Positions 1 to 7,009 of a stretch of DNA of 64,000 nucleotides are shown one piece after another. This DNA is from CAJQHT01 sp038123275. Lineage in GTDB: Bacteria > Pseudomonadota > Alphaproteobacteria > Rickettsiales > UBA1997. Positions within the stretch are counted from its first letter, which is position 1, and each line of letters opens with the position of its first letter. Position numbers and translations under genes: made by a program. The DNA lies in assembly GCA_038123275.1 (NCBI GenBank), contig JAYORG010000002.1, forward strand, positions 1-64,000, in the 5' to 3' direction. The notes under the pieces are model-generated. The model worked only from the letters and a program-made list of their open reading frames with translations. It searched no databases and was not told where the DNA came from.

Positions 1-507
1 TAAAGTTTTTAGTTGATTTTTAACACAGTAGGTCAAGTTCTTGTTCCAAATACAACACACATAAAGGGGTTAGTACTTGACTCCTTTACTTTTGGTTTTG
101 TAGGTTAAGATACTTCACGTAAGAGATTTTAAAGAAGCAAAGCTTCTTAAAATTCTCTAAGTTCAGCATGACAGGTAGATTCTAAGTTTAGCATAATAAG
201 GTGTCAGGTTTGTTCCATGAACCATTAAAAATTACTATCCCAATAAGTTTTACTAATAAACTTTTTGGAACATAATTAAGTGACTTTAATTTAGATTAAC
301 CCATTTTCTTCTTTTTTCTTTCTAACAAAATGTCAAAAAATGTTCTAAAATAATACAGCAAATACAACCACAGGTAGAAAGATAAAAATAGTTTTCTACC
401 TGTGGTTATTTTTGTGTTAATTTTAGCAATTTAAATTGCTATAAAGCAAGAATTAGTCTTGTTCTAGAGGTTATTCATGCATGTTAATTTTTAGTAAAAA
501 GACTAAT
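1..507. other. Gene-free leading region with palindromic repeat debris
   Basis: I see no credible coding frame here. The stretch holds an imperfect hairpin (122-138 against 142-158). Beside it, 'agcatgacaggt' read on the minus strand resembles the widespread dispersed 'tgtcatgctgaactt' palindromic repeats. It also holds a TGTTCCA/TGGAACA pair (211-217 and 266-272), a strong terminator-like hairpin (366-407, listed separately) and a 16-nt palindrome at 425-440. It reads as decayed repeat DNA downstream of a gene lying outside the window. Confidence 0.5.
366..412 (+). terminator. Strong hairpin with U-tract
   Basis: A perfect 15-bp stem (366-380 pairs with 393-407) closes a 12-nt A-rich loop and is followed by ATTTTTG. 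The shape is that of an intrinsic terminator for a plus-strand transcript starting to the left. No gene is visible immediately upstream, so it could instead be the 3' end of a small RNA. Confidence 0.65.
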
Positions 508-536
508 TTGACAATAAAAAAATTAACGTTTAAATA
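508..536 (+). promoter_or_regulatory. Sigma70-type promoter for the outer-membrane barrel gene
   Basis: A perfect -35 TTGACA (508-513) is followed by a 17-bp spacer and TAAATA (531-536) as -10. The predicted transcript begins near 543, giving a 5' leader of about 110 nt before the TTG start at 654. Confidence 0.65.
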
Positions 537-653
537 TTTAATCATTCAATCAATTTTGTATTTTAATTATCGCAAATTGGTAGATGTTTTAACTGGTTTT
601 TTATTTTGATTTTGTCTTAAACCAACAAAATCTTTATGATAAAAAGCTAGATA

Positions 654-1283
654 TTGTTAACAATAAAAAAACCTAATTATGAAAAACTATTTATTGCCGC
701 CAGTGTTGCTGGCTTTTTAATTTCTTCTTTAGCAAACGCTAAAACTTCAGGAAACTATGTCGGATTAGACATTATTAGAACTTCAGTTGAGGAAGGTGAA
801 ACTACTCTTGGAGGAACATCATTTGGAGATAATTTTTTTGAAACTGGAAGCGAGGATCAAGTCTCTTTTGGTCTAAATTACAAATATGCTTTTAATTTTA
901 AAAACTTTTTTATTGCTCCTGGTGTGTTGTTTGACTACAGCAATATTTCTTTAAGTAACCCTGATGTATCTTCTAATAATTTTGATCTTGATTACAGATA
1001 TGGTCTCAAGGTTGATGCTGGTTATGATATTACAGATAAATTTGCTTTATTTGTAAATACTGCATTAATACAAAATGTGTACACCTTAAGTAATGCTGGT
1101 GGCACTGATTCTGGCTCTGATTCTTCTGCAAGTTATGGATTTGGTGCTAAATATTCAGTATCAGATGTTGTTGATGTAAGTTTAGCTTATGAGATGTCTG
1201 AATATACTTTAACCGACATTAATCAAGATACAGTGGATTTTGATGTTGATACTTTAAGAGTTGGTTTGGCTTACAAGTTTTAA
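654..1283 (+). CDS. Outer-membrane beta-barrel protein (small porin family)
   Basis: This 209-residue protein has a hydrophobic signal segment (about residues 11-29, ending SLANA|K). The remainder shows alternating polar and aromatic strands typical of an eight-stranded beta-barrel and ends in an aromatic C-terminal strand, 'DTLRVGLAYKF', with the terminal Phe expected of BAM substrates. It resembles generic Omp_b-brl proteins; no specific function can be read. The start is TTG, because the only nearby ATG is out of frame. A good promoter lies about 110 nt upstream and an intrinsic terminator follows, so it is a single-gene unit. Confidence 0.75.
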   Translation: MLTIKKPNYEKLFIAASVAGFLISSLANAKTSGNYVGLDIIRTSVEEGETTLGGTSFGDNFFETGSEDQVSFGLNYKYAFNFKNFFIAPGVLFDYSNISLSNPDVSSNNFDLDYRYGLKVDAGYDITDKFALFVNTALIQNVYTLSNAGGTDSGSDSSASYGFGAKYSVSDVVDVSLAYEMSEYTLTDINQDTVDFDVDTLRVGLAYKF

Positions 1284-1326
1284 TAAAACAATAAATCTAT
1301 GTTTTATTAATTAGCGAGCAGCTTCT

Positions 1327-1372
1327 AAATAAAGGGATCAGGTTTTTATTAACTAGATCCCTTTATTTGTTG
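1327..1372 (+). terminator. Intrinsic terminator after the barrel gene
   Basis: A perfect 13-bp stem (1327-1339 with 1356-1368, core GGGATC/GATCCC) closes a 16-nt loop and is followed by a U-rich stretch. It lies about 45 nt after the stop of the barrel gene. Confidence 0.7.
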
Positions 1373-1406
1373 ATTTGTTATTTATTTTACCAATTAGCCT
1401 AATTTT

Positions 1407-1979
1407 ATTATAAAAAATTTACTTAATATTTTTGTACTATTTCTTATTTCTTCTTGTACATATTTTCCACAAGATATTGTTTTAAAGCCAAATGTTAATA
1501 TTATTAATTCAAACATAGGTGAAAAAACTAATATTAAAGTTAAAGCTTATGATAAAAGGGGTTTTAAAACTGAGATAGGAAAAAGAGGAACGGGAATTGT
1601 AGAATTTGCTCCTATTAGCAATAAGCAAGATGTGTCATTAATATTAGAAAAAGAAATTGTAAAAAATTTAAAGCAGAAGGGTTTTTTAACTTCTAAAGAT
1701 AATGGTAAAGTTCTTCATGTTTCGGTTTTAAGGATAAAATATCAAAGTTTATGGGGCATAATAACGCTTGGCTCACAAATAGACACCACTCTAGAAGCTG
1801 TAGTGATTGATAAAAATAATAGATTAAAGCACAGTAAAACATATGAAGGAAATGTTGTAAAGAGACATTTCTTAGTTGCTCCTTTAGCGTCAACCAATGA
1901 AAAAAATATTAATTTATCATTTCAAAGTGCTATTGAAAATATGTTAAATGACAAAGATTTAATAAAGTCTCTTTTGTGA
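1407..1979 (+). CDS. YajG-like outer-membrane lipoprotein, non-canonical start or start-loss pseudogene
   Basis: The frame is open from a stop at 1395 to 1979. The first internal ATG/GTG/TTG-type start with a usable frame is GTG at 1632, which would remove the N-terminal half. Reading from ATT 1407 (or ATA 1410) gives a textbook lipoprotein signal, 'IKNLLNIFVLFLISSC', with Cys at residue 18. About 190 residues follow, close to YajG length, with YajG-like features: 'KVKAYDKRGFKTEIGKRG' early and 'LEKEIVKNLKQKGF' centrally. I infer either initiation at a rare codon (ATT/ATA) or recent loss of the start in an otherwise intact gene. The lipid anchor and family are inferred from the sequence pattern only. 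Confidence 0.6.
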   Translation: MIKNLLNIFVLFLISSCTYFPQDIVLKPNVNIINSNIGEKTNIKVKAYDKRGFKTEIGKRGTGIVEFAPISNKQDVSLILEKEIVKNLKQKGFLTSKDNGKVLHVSVLRIKYQSLWGIITLGSQIDTTLEAVVIDKNNRLKHSKTYEGNVVKRHFLVAPLASTNEKNINLSFQSAIENMLNDKDLIKSLL

Positions 1980-2266
1980 ATAAGTAAAGGGATAAAGCCA
2001 ATAAAGGAATCATCTTCATAACTAGACTTTTTGTAAAACTGACAAGATTAAACTACTACATTTTCATTGTATGCGGGGATAAATTTACGGTGATATTTAA
2101 AACCTTACTTTTTGAGGTTGTGTTAATTAAGTTAGGTAGTAATTTCTAAAATGAATAAAATTTGAAATAATGGAATCAAGTTTCTTGATTAAAAAATAAA
2201 ACATTATTAACTTATTCGTAGGAGAAATATTACTTTACTACATTAACAACATTAAATAACAACATC
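1980..2266. other. Non-coding leader region before micro-peptide 1
   Basis: No gene is visible. It contains the hairpin AATCAAG/CTTGATT (2174-2180 with 2184-2190). Its 3' part is shared with a second copy near 2473. Confidence 0.4.
2178..2193 (+). repeat. 16-bp direct repeat, copy 1, leader of micro-peptide 1
   Basis: AAGTTTCTTGATTAAA here and AAGTTTCTTGCTTAAA at 2473-2488 differ at one base. They sit 89 and 85 nt upstream of the two micro-peptide starts. Each forms part of a small hairpin. The block may be a shared operator or promoter, or simply a mark of tandem duplication. Confidence 0.6.
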
Positions 2267-2344
2267 ATGTCCATACCAGCAATCATTATCATATCAATAG
2301 CGGCTATTGCTATTGCTATTTTAGTTAAAAAAATGATGAGATAA
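2267..2344 (+). CDS. 25-residue hydrophobic membrane peptide (copy 1)
   Basis: An ATG-to-TAA frame of 25 codons encodes a peptide beginning MSIPAIIII, continuing with an unbroken Ile/Ala stretch and ending in a basic cluster, LVKKMMR. That is one short membrane span with a positive end. A second frame at 2558-2635 has exactly the same length and aligns without gaps: M1, I3, I6, I14, I16 and K22 are identical, and hydrophobic and basic positions are otherwise conserved. The paralogy argues that both are real genes. The size and composition resemble type I toxin peptides (Ibs/Ldr/Fst class), but no homology can be claimed. GGAGAA at 2221-2226 is too far upstream to be a ribosome site. Confidence 0.55.
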   Translation: MSIPAIIIISIAAIAIAILVKKMMR

Positions 2345-2472
2345 TTAATTAAATAAATAAGGTCCTGAGTTTTTTATTTAGAAAGTAAGATTTCTAGCCA
2401 TTAATAATTAAATTTATCTAGATTTTGCACAACAAACTACAATTAATTGCATCATAAAGCAATAAGGCGTTT

Positions 2473-2488
2473 AAGTTTCTTGCTTAAA
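2473..2488 (+). repeat. 16-bp direct repeat, copy 2, leader of micro-peptide 2
   Basis: AAGTTTCTTGCTTAAA is the partner of the block at 2178-2193, which differs only at one position. Here it lies within the stem TTTAAG/CTTAAA (2470-2475 with 2483-2488). Confidence 0.6.
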
Positions 2489-2557
2489 GTTTAAAGAGTT
2501 ATTAGTTATTTAATAAGTAATAAAGTTTTTTACATAGCAATATTAAACGAAAATATT

Positions 2558-2635
2558 ATGACAATAGAGGAAATAGTAGTTATGTTGGTGATAACCATTG
2601 TTATTTCATTAATAATAAGAAAGATAATAAAGTAA
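2558..2635 (+). CDS. 25-residue hydrophobic membrane peptide (copy 2)
   Basis: A 25-codon frame starts MTIEEIVVM, runs through a Val/Ile-rich span and ends LIIRKIIK. It is the ungapped paralogue of the peptide at 2267-2344 and lies 291 bp downstream in the same orientation. A 9-bp hairpin begins at the base after its stop codon. Like copy 1, it is expected to insert in the inner membrane. A role as a small toxin, a leader or a membrane-protein modulator cannot be told apart from sequence. Confidence 0.55.
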   Translation: MTIEEIVVMLVITIVISLIIRKIIK

Positions 2636-2657
2636 TTAAGAAAAGATATTTTCTTAA
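2636..2657 (+). terminator. Hairpin directly after micro-peptide 2
   Basis: TTAAGAAAA (2636-2644) pairs perfectly with TTTTCTTAA (2649-2657) around a GATA tetraloop, starting at the base after the stop codon. The stem is AT-rich and no good U-tract follows, so it may protect the 3' end rather than terminate. Confidence 0.4.
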
Positions 2658-2804
2658 AACATCAATAATCCATAGTATAATTACAGTAAGTTAAGGCAAA
2701 TAATACCTATCTTTATCAGTTTTATGTCTGCAATAAAGATAATATTTGTAATAATTAGCCAACAGTATCTAAGAAAAACAGCAAAAAATTTATTGTTGAG
2801 GCAG

Positions 2805-2945
2805 TATAATCCTAAAAACGGCGATTGAAAATCAATTTATGCCATCATATCATAATACGTATAGCTTCGTTCAAAAGATCCGTTTGCCAAGGGGTGAACT
2901 ATGATCTAATGCCCTAAATCAATTTTTAATTGCTGTTTTTTGTAT
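2805..2945 (+). ncRNA. Candidate structured small RNA with its own -10 element
   Basis: A perfect TATAAT (2805-2810) lies just upstream of a 19-bp helix in which 2814-2832 pairs continuously with 2922-2940. Three of these pairs are G-U when read on the plus strand; on the minus strand they would be A-C mismatches, so the plus strand is the likely transcript. Nested pairs inside (ATCATA with TATGAT, GTTCA with TGAAC) prolong a rod around 'ccgtttgccaagggg'. The 3' arm ends in a U-run that could terminate transcription. No -35 is obvious. The rod shape with a closing stem recalls 6S RNA, but I do not recognise the conserved bubble and leave it unassigned. Confidence 0.55.
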
Positions 2946-2953
2946 AATAAAGT

Positions 2954-3205
2954 TTAGTCCTCGTAATCCATCAATAACACTCCAATTTTTCCACCGCTAT
3001 TTTTAAACCTGATACCTTCATTTTCAAAAGCGTCTGTAATATCCATTAATGTACCAAGTTTTATGTCTTTTTGTGAAGTTCCGCTTTCAAAGCCAGATAT
3101 TGTTGCTTGAGAAACATTGGCTTCATAAGCTAAGTCGTCTTGTTTCCAGTCTAAAAGCTCTCTTGCTGCGCGGCATTGTGATGGGGTAATTATGATATTT
3201 GTCAT
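2954..3205 (-). CDS. Small XRE-family DNA-binding regulator
   Basis: This 83-residue protein is almost entirely one helix-turn-helix domain. 'ITPSQCRAARELLDWKQDDL' and 'ANVSQATISGFESG' match the pattern of short alphaproteobacterial XRE regulators, whose C-terminus ends in a 'GGxxGVxL'-like strand ('GGKIGVLLMDYED' here). It points towards the candidate RNA gene and the two micro-peptides, with its stop only about 14 nt from the RNA helix. It may therefore control them; that link is inference. The start at 3205 keeps the usual short N-terminus. Confidence 0.8.
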   Translation of the reverse strand: MTNIIITPSQCRAARELLDWKQDDLAYEANVSQATISGFESGTSQKDIKLGTLMDITDAFENEGIRFKNSGGKIGVLLMDYED

Positions 3206-3499
3206 ATTTTTATTTATTGGTATTGATATTATTAGGGCTTATTTAAAATTTAATTAATATGCTAATATTGTCTAGATATTAATCTACTTTTCTTTACTAT
3301 TAACCAGTTCATAATATTTAAAAAAATATGTCATACCATAAAAGTAATACTTGGCATAAGTGCGTCAAATAATACTTATCACATGAATGACTCTTGTAAT
3401 TTATATCTTTGTGATTAGAATTAACTAGCTAATTATCGCTATTAAGAGTGTATCTTGGTCGTAGAGCCACTTATTTAAAACATAAAATATTTAAAGACT
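3206..3499. other. Divergent intergenic region, XRE regulator and pal
   Basis: This is 294 bp without a coding frame I would defend. It must carry the promoters of the regulator (minus) and pal (plus), but no site matches the sigma70 consensus well enough to list. Confidence 0.4.
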
Positions 3500-3976
3500 A
3501 TGAGAAAATTAAAAAACAGCATTAATATTATCGCTTTATTAATATTAATTACTTCTTGTAAAACTAGTTCTGATGCTACTCGTTTAGACGCTTCAAAATC
3601 TGTTGAAAAAACTTCACAAAAAGATCTTAAAAAGTTAAAAATAGATAAGGCCAATACTGTATTTTTTGATTTTGATTCAAGCAAATTAACTTACAGTGCT
3701 AAAAAAACCCTTAAAATTCAGGCTCGTTGGATAAAAAACACCTCTCCAAAAAGAATTGTTATTCAAGGTCACTGTGACGAAAGAGGAAGTAGATCTTACA
3801 ATTTAGCTTTAGGAAAAAGAAGAGCTTTAGAAGTAAAAGATTTTTTGGTTGATAGAGGGGTAGATCCAAAAATATTAAAAATTGTGAGCTACGGAGAAGA
3901 TAAGCCAGCTTTAAGAGGGCAAGGAGAAAAAATATGGGAACAAAACCGTCGTGCAGTTACTGTGCAGGTTAAATAA
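3500..3976 (+). CDS. pal: Peptidoglycan-associated lipoprotein Pal
   Basis: Pal tethers the outer membrane to peptidoglycan and works with Tol proteins during constriction. The 158-residue product has a lipoprotein signal with lipobox 'LITSC' (Cys20), a short linker and an OmpA-like peptidoglycan-binding domain (about residues 53-158). Diagnostic strings are 'FFDFDSSKL', 'IQGHCDERGSRSYNLALG' and 'SYGEDKPA', with 'NRRAVTV' near the end. The length is typical. No tolB/tolA/tolQR or ybgF is beside it, so the locus is detached from the usual tol-pal cluster. Confidence 0.93.
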   Translation: MRKLKNSINIIALLILITSCKTSSDATRLDASKSVEKTSQKDLKKLKIDKANTVFFDFDSSKLTYSAKKTLKIQARWIKNTSPKRIVIQGHCDERGSRSYNLALGKRRALEVKDFLVDRGVDPKILKIVSYGEDKPALRGQGEKIWEQNRRAVTVQVK

Positions 3977-4001
3977 AGTATCCTCAATTTACAGCATATA
4001 A

Positions 4002-4034
4002 AAGATAGAATAAGTGCCACCATCTATCTTCTTT
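4002..4034 (+). terminator. Possible terminator after pal
   Basis: AAGATAGA (4002-4009) pairs with TCTATCTT (4023-4030) and is followed by CTTT. The U-tract is poor, and a second small hairpin (CACTTA/TAAGTG, 4037-4053) follows at once. Confidence 0.35.
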
Positions 4035-4076
4035 ATCACTTAGTTTATAAGTGCTTAAGTATAAATCATTTAATTT

Positions 4077-4334
4077 ATTAGTCAAAGCCCAGATATACCC
4101 AGCACAATAGAAGAGTTTTTAAGTGACGCAGCTAGTATGGCTGATATTGATGAAGAATTAGGTGTAGACTTAGCAAGGCAAGCAAAAGATCATGTTGCAA
4201 TTATTTTGGATAGAGCTAGGGAAGATCTAGCTATTGCTGATAATAAAAACCAGACTAATCCAGGAATATCTCCAAAAGAAGCAAAAACAGATAAATTAAC
4301 AAAAGATGTTAAGTCTCAACCAGAAATTCCTTAG
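4077..4334 (+). pseudogene. Short hydrophilic fragment, possibly the tail of a lost gene
   Basis: An ATG at 4137 gives 65 residues beginning MADIDEELGVDLARQ. The same frame is open back to 4074, and the upstream codons ('PSTIEEFLSDAAS') read just as protein-like, with no usable start codon. This suggests the C-terminal remnant of a longer gene cut off on its left side. It is rich in Asp, Lys and Ala and has no signal or membrane segment. I do not recognise the family. It could also be a genuine small protein starting at 4137. Confidence 0.35.
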
Positions 4335-4353
4335 AACTTAGTCCTCCTAGAAT

Positions 4354-4593
4354 CTAGTCCATTTTGTAATAATTTTTTTTATTCTTAAATTTCATTACTA
4401 AAAATGAAATAACACCAAAAGATAAAAATAAAATTATTAGAAAGATAGATGTTAAAATTGCTAAATAAAGTACACCCACAATTAAAGCCAAAGAAATTGC
4501 CACTATAAGAATTTTTGTAAAAATATTTTTTACTCTTAGCAAAAGGTTTTCTTCTTTATCATTAATTATGATAATTTTCTCAGTTATTTTCAT
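4354..4593 (-). CDS. Small two-span membrane protein, unknown function
   Basis: The 79 residues comprise a charged N-terminus ('KITEKIIIINDKEENLLLRV'), two adjoining hydrophobic segments (about 27-48 and 50-68) and a basic Lys/Asn/Tyr tail. It looks like a small inner-membrane hairpin protein. No family is recognised. It stands alone between the fragment at 4077 and an inverted-repeat element that begins only 37 bp upstream of its start, so its promoter may lie inside that element. Confidence 0.45.
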   Translation of the reverse strand: MKITEKIIIINDKEENLLLRVKNIFTKILIVAISLALIVGVLYLAILTSIFLIILFLSFGVISFLVMKFKNKKNYYKMD

Positions 4594-4629
4594 GTTTAAG
4601 ATATTAAAATTCTTATATCATATAGCTAC

Positions 4630-4793
4630 TAGACACTGTTAACATATTTATTTATATTCTTATTTTACCCTATTTTTGCTTATTTTTCATGAAAATTTTG
4701 TCAAATATATCCTGATATTAGAAAAAATTTTAATAAAAAAGCGCTAAAAACATACTAAAATAAGAATATAAATAAATATGTTAACAGTGTCTA
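4630..4793. mobile_element. MITE-like element with perfect 38-bp terminal inverted repeats
   Basis: Positions 4630-4667 are the exact reverse complement of 4756-4793. The outer ends read TAGACACTGTTAACA and TGTTAACAGTGTCTA. The 88-bp interior is non-coding, and its flanks continue the pairing imperfectly. Ends beginning with TA fit a TA target duplication of the IS630/mariner type, with the element itself starting GACACTG. No transposase is in the window, so this would be a non-autonomous element. As RNA it would fold into one long hairpin. Confidence 0.7.
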
Positions 4794-4871
4794 ATAATAA
4801 ACCATATAATACTAAAATTAAATCTATCAAGTCTATCTTCGGGCATCTTATTGAGTTTCAAAAGAAGTCTA

Positions 4872-6836
4872 TTATTTTGAATGAACTTTTTCTTGTTTAT
4901 ATTTATTAGAATTTGTATTTCGAATTACTTTACCTGGAACTTTTCCTTTATTATCAAAACTAAATCTTGAGTTTTTATTGTTAGTATTTTCTTTATTTCT
5001 ACCCTTTAATACTTGTCTTTTAGTTTCTATTTTAGAATCTCTGATTTTTATATTTTTTGTTTTAAAACTTGTTTTGCGTAAACATTTATCAGAAGTTTTT
5101 TTTAAACAAGAAAAAGGATATTTGACTAAGGTGTATAATATTTTCAAAGGTAGCAAAGCATATTGTAGTTTATTTTGTTGCTTTTGGGGTCTATTTACTC
5201 TTTGTTTATCTTGTAATGGCTTTTTGGCTTCTGCTTTTATGTCAGTGGGTGTATTATTTTTTAAGTTATTTTGATCTAAAAGTTTTATAATTCTTTCAAA
5301 ATCAATTTTTGTAGAATTTTTACTTTCATTTCTTAGTAGATTTTGTGCCATTTCTAGCGCTGTAAAGCCATCTTTATTTTTTAGATCGGTTCTTACGCGT
5401 TTATCTCTTAATAGCATGTTAATATTATCAATTGCCCCATCATTTACAGCACACATTAAGGCTGTCATTCCATCTTTATCCTGCATATTAACATCAATAT
5501 TTCTATTTTTTAATAATATTAGAGTGGTTTTGTCATGACTTAATGTTGATGAATACATTAAAGCTGTTCTACCAAAGTTATCTTGTTCATTAATGTTTGA
5601 ATCTCTCTTTAATAATATTTTAACAATTTTTTTAGAACTCATCGCCACTGCTCTAATTAGGGGTGTTCTTCCATTGGTATCTTTATCATTTAAATCTATT
5701 TTTGATTCTAAATATCCTTTTAATTCCTCTACTCGACCACGGGTTGGCTTATAGCTACCATGATATTGTTTGTTCGTTATGGAAGTAAGAGACTCTGATC
5801 CAAGTGCAATTACAAAGGCTTTTTGTCTAAATTGTTTTAAATTACTATTTTGTGTTATTAAGGGGTTATTAATCCATTCTTTGGGTTTTATGTCATGAAT
5901 TTTACAATATTTTTCTACCCTTCTAATAATATGGTTTTTGATAGCATTGGGGGTATATTTTTCTTGATGTACTTTTTTAATTTCCTGCCATTGTTTTTGT
6001 GAAAGTAAATCTTTTAAATTTTGCTTTAAATGATATAAGCGAAAATGTGTTTTGTTCTTACCAAATTTTTTTTCTATAATTTCTCTTATCTTACCTGCAA
6101 GAATGTCGTCATTAATTATGTCAGCTATTTCTTTTAGTGTAAACTTTCCCACCCCCATAGAAAATTTGCCAGATATTCTACCATTTTTAGTTGGAGTAGA
6201 ATAGTACACAGTTTGAGGGTCTGTAATTAGGGCATGTAAGCGTATTTTATGAATTATTAAATTATTTTTATTTTGACTTTTTTCATCTTTATTTTCCCTA
6301 AGGGCAAGGTGATGATTTACAAATATATCAAGCGCATCAACAATACTATTAGCAGCATATCTTCTTAAGTTAGTATATTTTGCAGAAGATCTTATCCATA
6401 GATCTAAGTCTTTAGGAAAATCTTCTGCTTGACTATCCTTTTTAACTACTCGACCACCAAAGCAAGAATATAAATTAGCAGATTTAAACCCCCATTCTAA
6501 TAATTTATTACATAATTCCTTAGAAGGAACTTCATCAATTGTAGTAGGAGATTTTTTATCATAAGTGCTATACAAAACATGAGCCAAGACTAAAGCTAAA
6601 GAGTTTACATTATTATTTTTATCGTGATATTGATCAAATTTAATTTTATCAAGTCTATTTTCATCAAAGGAATCAGTCCTGATATAGTCAACTTCTAGTC
6701 TTAATTTTCTATTTCTAGAAATTTCAATACATTTTTTTTGTATTGCCTCTATGTCAGATTCTTTAAAGCCTGAACCAATAAAAACAATAATTTTAAATAT
6801 ATCCTCTGTCTTTTCTGCACTTAAGCTTTTTGGCAT
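4872..6836 (-). CDS. Ankyrin-repeat protein, 654 residues, possible effector
   Basis: The N-terminal ~350 residues match no repeat family. They contain 'DFPKDLDLWIR' after a Gly-Gly pair, a spacing reminiscent of the GG...DxD metal site of nucleotidyltransferase-fold proteins; this is a weak resemblance. About four ankyrin repeats follow (residues ~370-505; 'DTNGRTPLIRAVAM', 'DNFGRTALMYSS', 'DKDGMTALMCAVNDGA', 'NKDGFTALEMAQ'). The last ~130 residues are very rich in Lys, Asn and Arg. No signal peptide is visible. A well-formed promoter precedes it. Ankyrin proteins of this layout in host-associated alphaproteobacteria are often secreted effectors; that role is inferred here. Confidence 0.75.
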   Translation of the reverse strand: MPKSLSAEKTEDIFKIIVFIGSGFKESDIEAIQKKCIEISRNRKLRLEVDYIRTDSFDENRLDKIKFDQYHDKNNNVNSLALVLAHVLYSTYDKKSPTTIDEVPSKELCNKLLEWGFKSANLYSCFGGRVVKKDSQAEDFPKDLDLWIRSSAKYTNLRRYAANSIVDALDIFVNHHLALRENKDEKSQNKNNLIIHKIRLHALITDPQTVYYSTPTKNGRISGKFSMGVGKFTLKEIADIINDDILAGKIREIIEKKFGKNKTHFRLYHLKQNLKDLLSQKQWQEIKKVHQEKYTPNAIKNHIIRRVEKYCKIHDIKPKEWINNPLITQNSNLKQFRQKAFVIALGSESLTSITNKQYHGSYKPTRGRVEELKGYLESKIDLNDKDTNGRTPLIRAVAMSSKKIVKILLKRDSNINEQDNFGRTALMYSSTLSHDKTTLILLKNRNIDVNMQDKDGMTALMCAVNDGAIDNINMLLRDKRVRTDLKNKDGFTALEMAQNLLRNESKNSTKIDFERIIKLLDQNNLKNNTPTDIKAEAKKPLQDKQRVNRPQKQQNKLQYALLPLKILYTLVKYPFSCLKKTSDKCLRKTSFKTKNIKIRDSKIETKRQVLKGRNKENTNNKNSRFSFDNKGKVPGKVIRNTNSNKYKQEKVHSK

Positions 6837-6898
6837 ACTTATTACTAGTTTTTAAGGTTAATAACTAAGTAAGTATTTTTATAATTAAGTTATTTAAC

Positions 6899-6927
6899 AT
6901 AATACATATAAATAAGCACTAAGTCAA
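6899..6927 (-). promoter_or_regulatory. Promoter of the 654-residue ankyrin gene
   Basis: On the minus strand, TTGACT (complement of 6922-6927), a 17-bp spacer and TATTAT (complement of 6899-6904) each match consensus at 5 of 6 positions. This gives a leader of about 55 nt. Confidence 0.6.
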
Positions 6928-7009
6928 GATGATAAAAACTAATAAATGGCTTTAGAAAGTTAATTTTAGGATAAATTTGGTAAATAAATGTTGGTTTTTA
7001 TGATTATTT

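Noticed and set aside
4978..5274. 98-codon open frame on the plus strand inside the 654-residue ankyrin gene
   Set aside because: It is antisense to the Lys/Asn-rich coding tail, which produces Phe/Leu-rich shadows, and it shows no start context or family signal.
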